Of a DNA stretch of 64,000 bases, positions 62,931-64,000 are shown piece by piece. Each line of letters opens with the position of its first letter. Positions within the stretch are counted from its first letter, which is position 1. Source of the stretch: Marinirhabdus gelatinilytica (GTDB lineage Bacteria; Bacteroidota; Bacteroidia; Flavobacteriales; Flavobacteriaceae); contig NZ_QRAO01000007.1 of NCBI RefSeq assembly GCF_003353425.1, forward strand, positions 19,960 to 83,959. Direction: 5' to 3'. The notes below the pieces were generated by a model, which was given only the letters and a program-made list of their open reading frames with translations, had not been told where the DNA came from and did no database searches. The position numbers were made by a program, and so were the translations under genes.

Positions 62931-63148
62931 GGCTAACGGGTTTGCATATGTCCCGGCGACCATTTAGGGCGGCATGCGTTGGCTAGAGTCAATTTGCGGA
63001 GCAAATGTGGGAAGCGCAGCGTGCGAATCAGCCGTGGATAGGAGCCGTCGTGACGTATTATTCGGTGTTGCTTATATGTTTGATATAAAGGTATGACTTT
63101 TAATTTTAGCCAAAATTGGGCGCTGGGATATATGCTTAGTTGTGTGCA
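62931..63148. repeat. attC-like element overlapping the end of the DUF998 gene
   Basis: Left arm: GGCTAACGGGTTTGCATATG then TCCCGGCG. Right arm (reversed): GCACACAACTAAGCATATAT then CCCAGCGCCC. The right arm contains the stop codon of the DUF998 gene (TAA, 63136-63138), so the last codons T-A-H-N are encoded by the repeat itself. It starts 12 bases before the lipoprotein's ATG. Confidence 0.65.
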
Positions 63149-63741
63149 GTTTTTCTATTCGTTTCGTTTTTTAATATTAGTTCTATCGAAGTTATTGCTG
63201 TCCATCCGAAAACTATTCCGAACACTAATCGATGGGTAATCGGCATTGACCAAACTCCAAATACAAACCCTATCATTGATAAGACCAGAATGACTGCTGT
63301 CAAATTTGCACGGTTCCTGACTTTTCTCTTTAATTTTCGGTTATACCCAAGTCTTGATAGTCCAAATAACCAAAAAGCTAATCCAAGACAAATGGCTACA
63401 ATATGAGCTTTAGAAAAAGGTGTATCTGAAAATTCCATATCAATTGGAATTGCAGTAAAGGCAAATCCTAATCCGAATAAGGATAATAGAATAGATAGAA
63501 GTTTATCGTTGATCAAACTGCCATACGCCAATCCGAAAATAAAAAGTAGAATTCCTACGGCCACAAATCCAATCAGATTAAACCAAACTGCATTTGGTTC
63601 ATTTTTTGCTCCGAGTTTGCTAATAAAATCATCGAGAAAGCTGAATTCCGTATTTAGAAAACCAAATATTAGCAATGACATAAGTAAAGTCAGTACCGAT
63701 AGAAGTCCAAAAATCCCAACTTTTTTTTCTGATATAGTCAT
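63136..63741 (-). CDS. DUF998-type multi-pass membrane protein
   Basis: 201 residues, about six hydrophobic segments (GLLSVLTLLMSLLIFGFL, WFNLIGFVAVGILLFIFGLAYG, LLSILLSLFGLGFAFTAIP, AHIVAICLGLAFWLFGLS, TAVILVLSMIGFVFGVWS, LVFGIVFGWTAITSIELIL). The loop after the first helix (FSFLDDFISKLG) and the overall layout fit DUF998. Function unknown. Its last codons come from the attC-like element downstream. Confidence 0.75.
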   Translation of the reverse strand: MTISEKKVGIFGLLSVLTLLMSLLIFGFLNTEFSFLDDFISKLGAKNEPNAVWFNLIGFVAVGILLFIFGLAYGSLINDKLLSILLSLFGLGFAFTAIPIDMEFSDTPFSKAHIVAICLGLAFWLFGLSRLGYNRKLKRKVRNRANLTAVILVLSMIGFVFGVWSMPITHRLVFGIVFGWTAITSIELILKNETNRKTAHN

Positions 63742-63764
63742 TTAATAATTTTGGTTCTCAAATT

Positions 63765-63896
63765 GCACACAACGGGTTTGCATATAATACGGCGCCGCTT
63801 CTACATATCTTTCCGTGTTATTAGTTATTTCAATAAATGTAGGAATTCTAAATCAGTTATGCCGCTTAGCGCTGTTTTATATGCTTTGTTGTGTGC
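63765..63896. repeat. attC-like inverted-repeat element
   Basis: Left arm: GCACACAACGGGTTTGCATA then TAATACGGCGCC. Right arm (reversed): GCACACAACAAAGCATATAA then AACAGCGCT. The outer 9 bases are identical. At 132 bp it is the shortest and clearest of the set. It separates the DUF998 gene from the partial gene at the window edge. Confidence 0.7.
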
Positions 63897-63913
63897 AGTT
63901 TTATCCAACTATT

Positions 63914-64000
63914 TTAATTTTGATTTTTAATCATTTCATAATCATTTTTGAACATATTTAGCATTTCTGAAGATGGATTCATTTCTGTTTTTTTGATTCC
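63914..64000 (-). CDS. C-terminal end of a gene running off the window
   Basis: On the minus strand 28 codons are open up to a TAA at 63914-63916, reading ...KKTEMNPSSEMLNMFKNDYEMIKNQ-N. The short tail allows no family call. It is on the same strand as the rest of the accessory block and 17 bases from the next attC-like element. Confidence 0.5.
   Translation of the reverse strand, partial: GIKKTEMNPSSEMLNMFKNDYEMIKNQN

Noticed and set aside
55857..64000. Prophage or transposon as explanation of the accessory block
   Set aside because: No integrase, transposase, structural phage genes or terminal target-site duplications are visible.

Overview
The window is chromosomal DNA of a member of the Bacteroidota, most likely a marine Flavobacteriaceae. 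The signs are a fused LpxC/FabZ, a type IX secretion (T9SS) cargo protein with a C-terminal sorting domain, the PorX-type response regulator/PglZ protein, BshA of bacillithiol synthesis, DUF6090 proteins, and TAnnTTTG-like -7 promoter boxes. Several genes have such a box so close to the ATG that the mRNA may be leaderless. No rRNA, tRNA, CRISPR array, transposase or integrase was seen. Genus cannot be told.

Layout. (1) 0-11.4 kb: a T9SS-secreted protein, an Smr protein, a Ca-binding-type lipoprotein, a cysteine desulfurase, DinB, a BrkB membrane protein, a PfpI/DJ-1 protein, AroB, proline dehydrogenase and alanine dehydrogenase. (2) 11.4-14.3 kb: an AT-rich stretch with a TPR/AraC-type regulator and two small envelope genes, one a 44-residue lipoprotein. 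(3) 14.4-29.8 kb: TsaE, PorX, an HD hydrolase, then an envelope operon lpxD-lpxC/fabZ-lpxA-efp-(LRR lipoprotein)-second lpxD-NTF2-like, followed by sucD, fabG, a VWA-like membrane protein and a prohibitin. (4) 29.9-38 kb: LptD divergent from an amidase, MlaD, and two Fe-S proteins flanking a HAD phosphatase. (5) 38-52.6 kb: a GH3/beta-lactamase fusion, bshA, a lipoprotein, an M19 dipeptidase, an OM barrel, a FAD/Fe-S fusion, an LpxH-like phosphatase, aroC, a dicarboxylate/amino-acid symporter and a lamin-tail lipid-exported protein. (6) 52.6-55.8 kb: a compact three-gene unit of ATP-grasp ligase, N-formylglutamate-amidohydrolase-like protein and DUF1704 (QEGLA) metallopeptidase. (7) 55.8-64 kb: an accessory block in which every gene is on the minus strand. 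The genes are small, secreted, membrane or hypothetical proteins, and several are separated by 130-220 bp imperfect inverted repeats.

How the genes work together. Lipid A synthesis (LpxD, LpxC/FabZ, LpxA, LpxH-like), its export (LptD), lipid trafficking (MlaD), peptidoglycan turnover (amidase, NagZ-type GH3) and T9SS control (PorX) make this an envelope-rich neighbourhood.

The most unusual part is region 7. Its repeats have the architecture of integron attC sites: outer arms of the type ACAAC...GTTG/GTTAGCC, one after each gene in the same orientation, and in one case the repeat supplies the last codons and stop of the gene. I read it as an integron-like cassette array (a CALIN-type cluster without an integrase in view), but the core sequences deviate from the classical consensus. 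In the same block one gene has an in-frame TAA at codon 13 and an AraC-type regulator has no usual start codon. Further oddities are degenerate 8-bp tandem repeats just before two start codons and an LRR lipoprotein lodged in the lpx/efp cluster.
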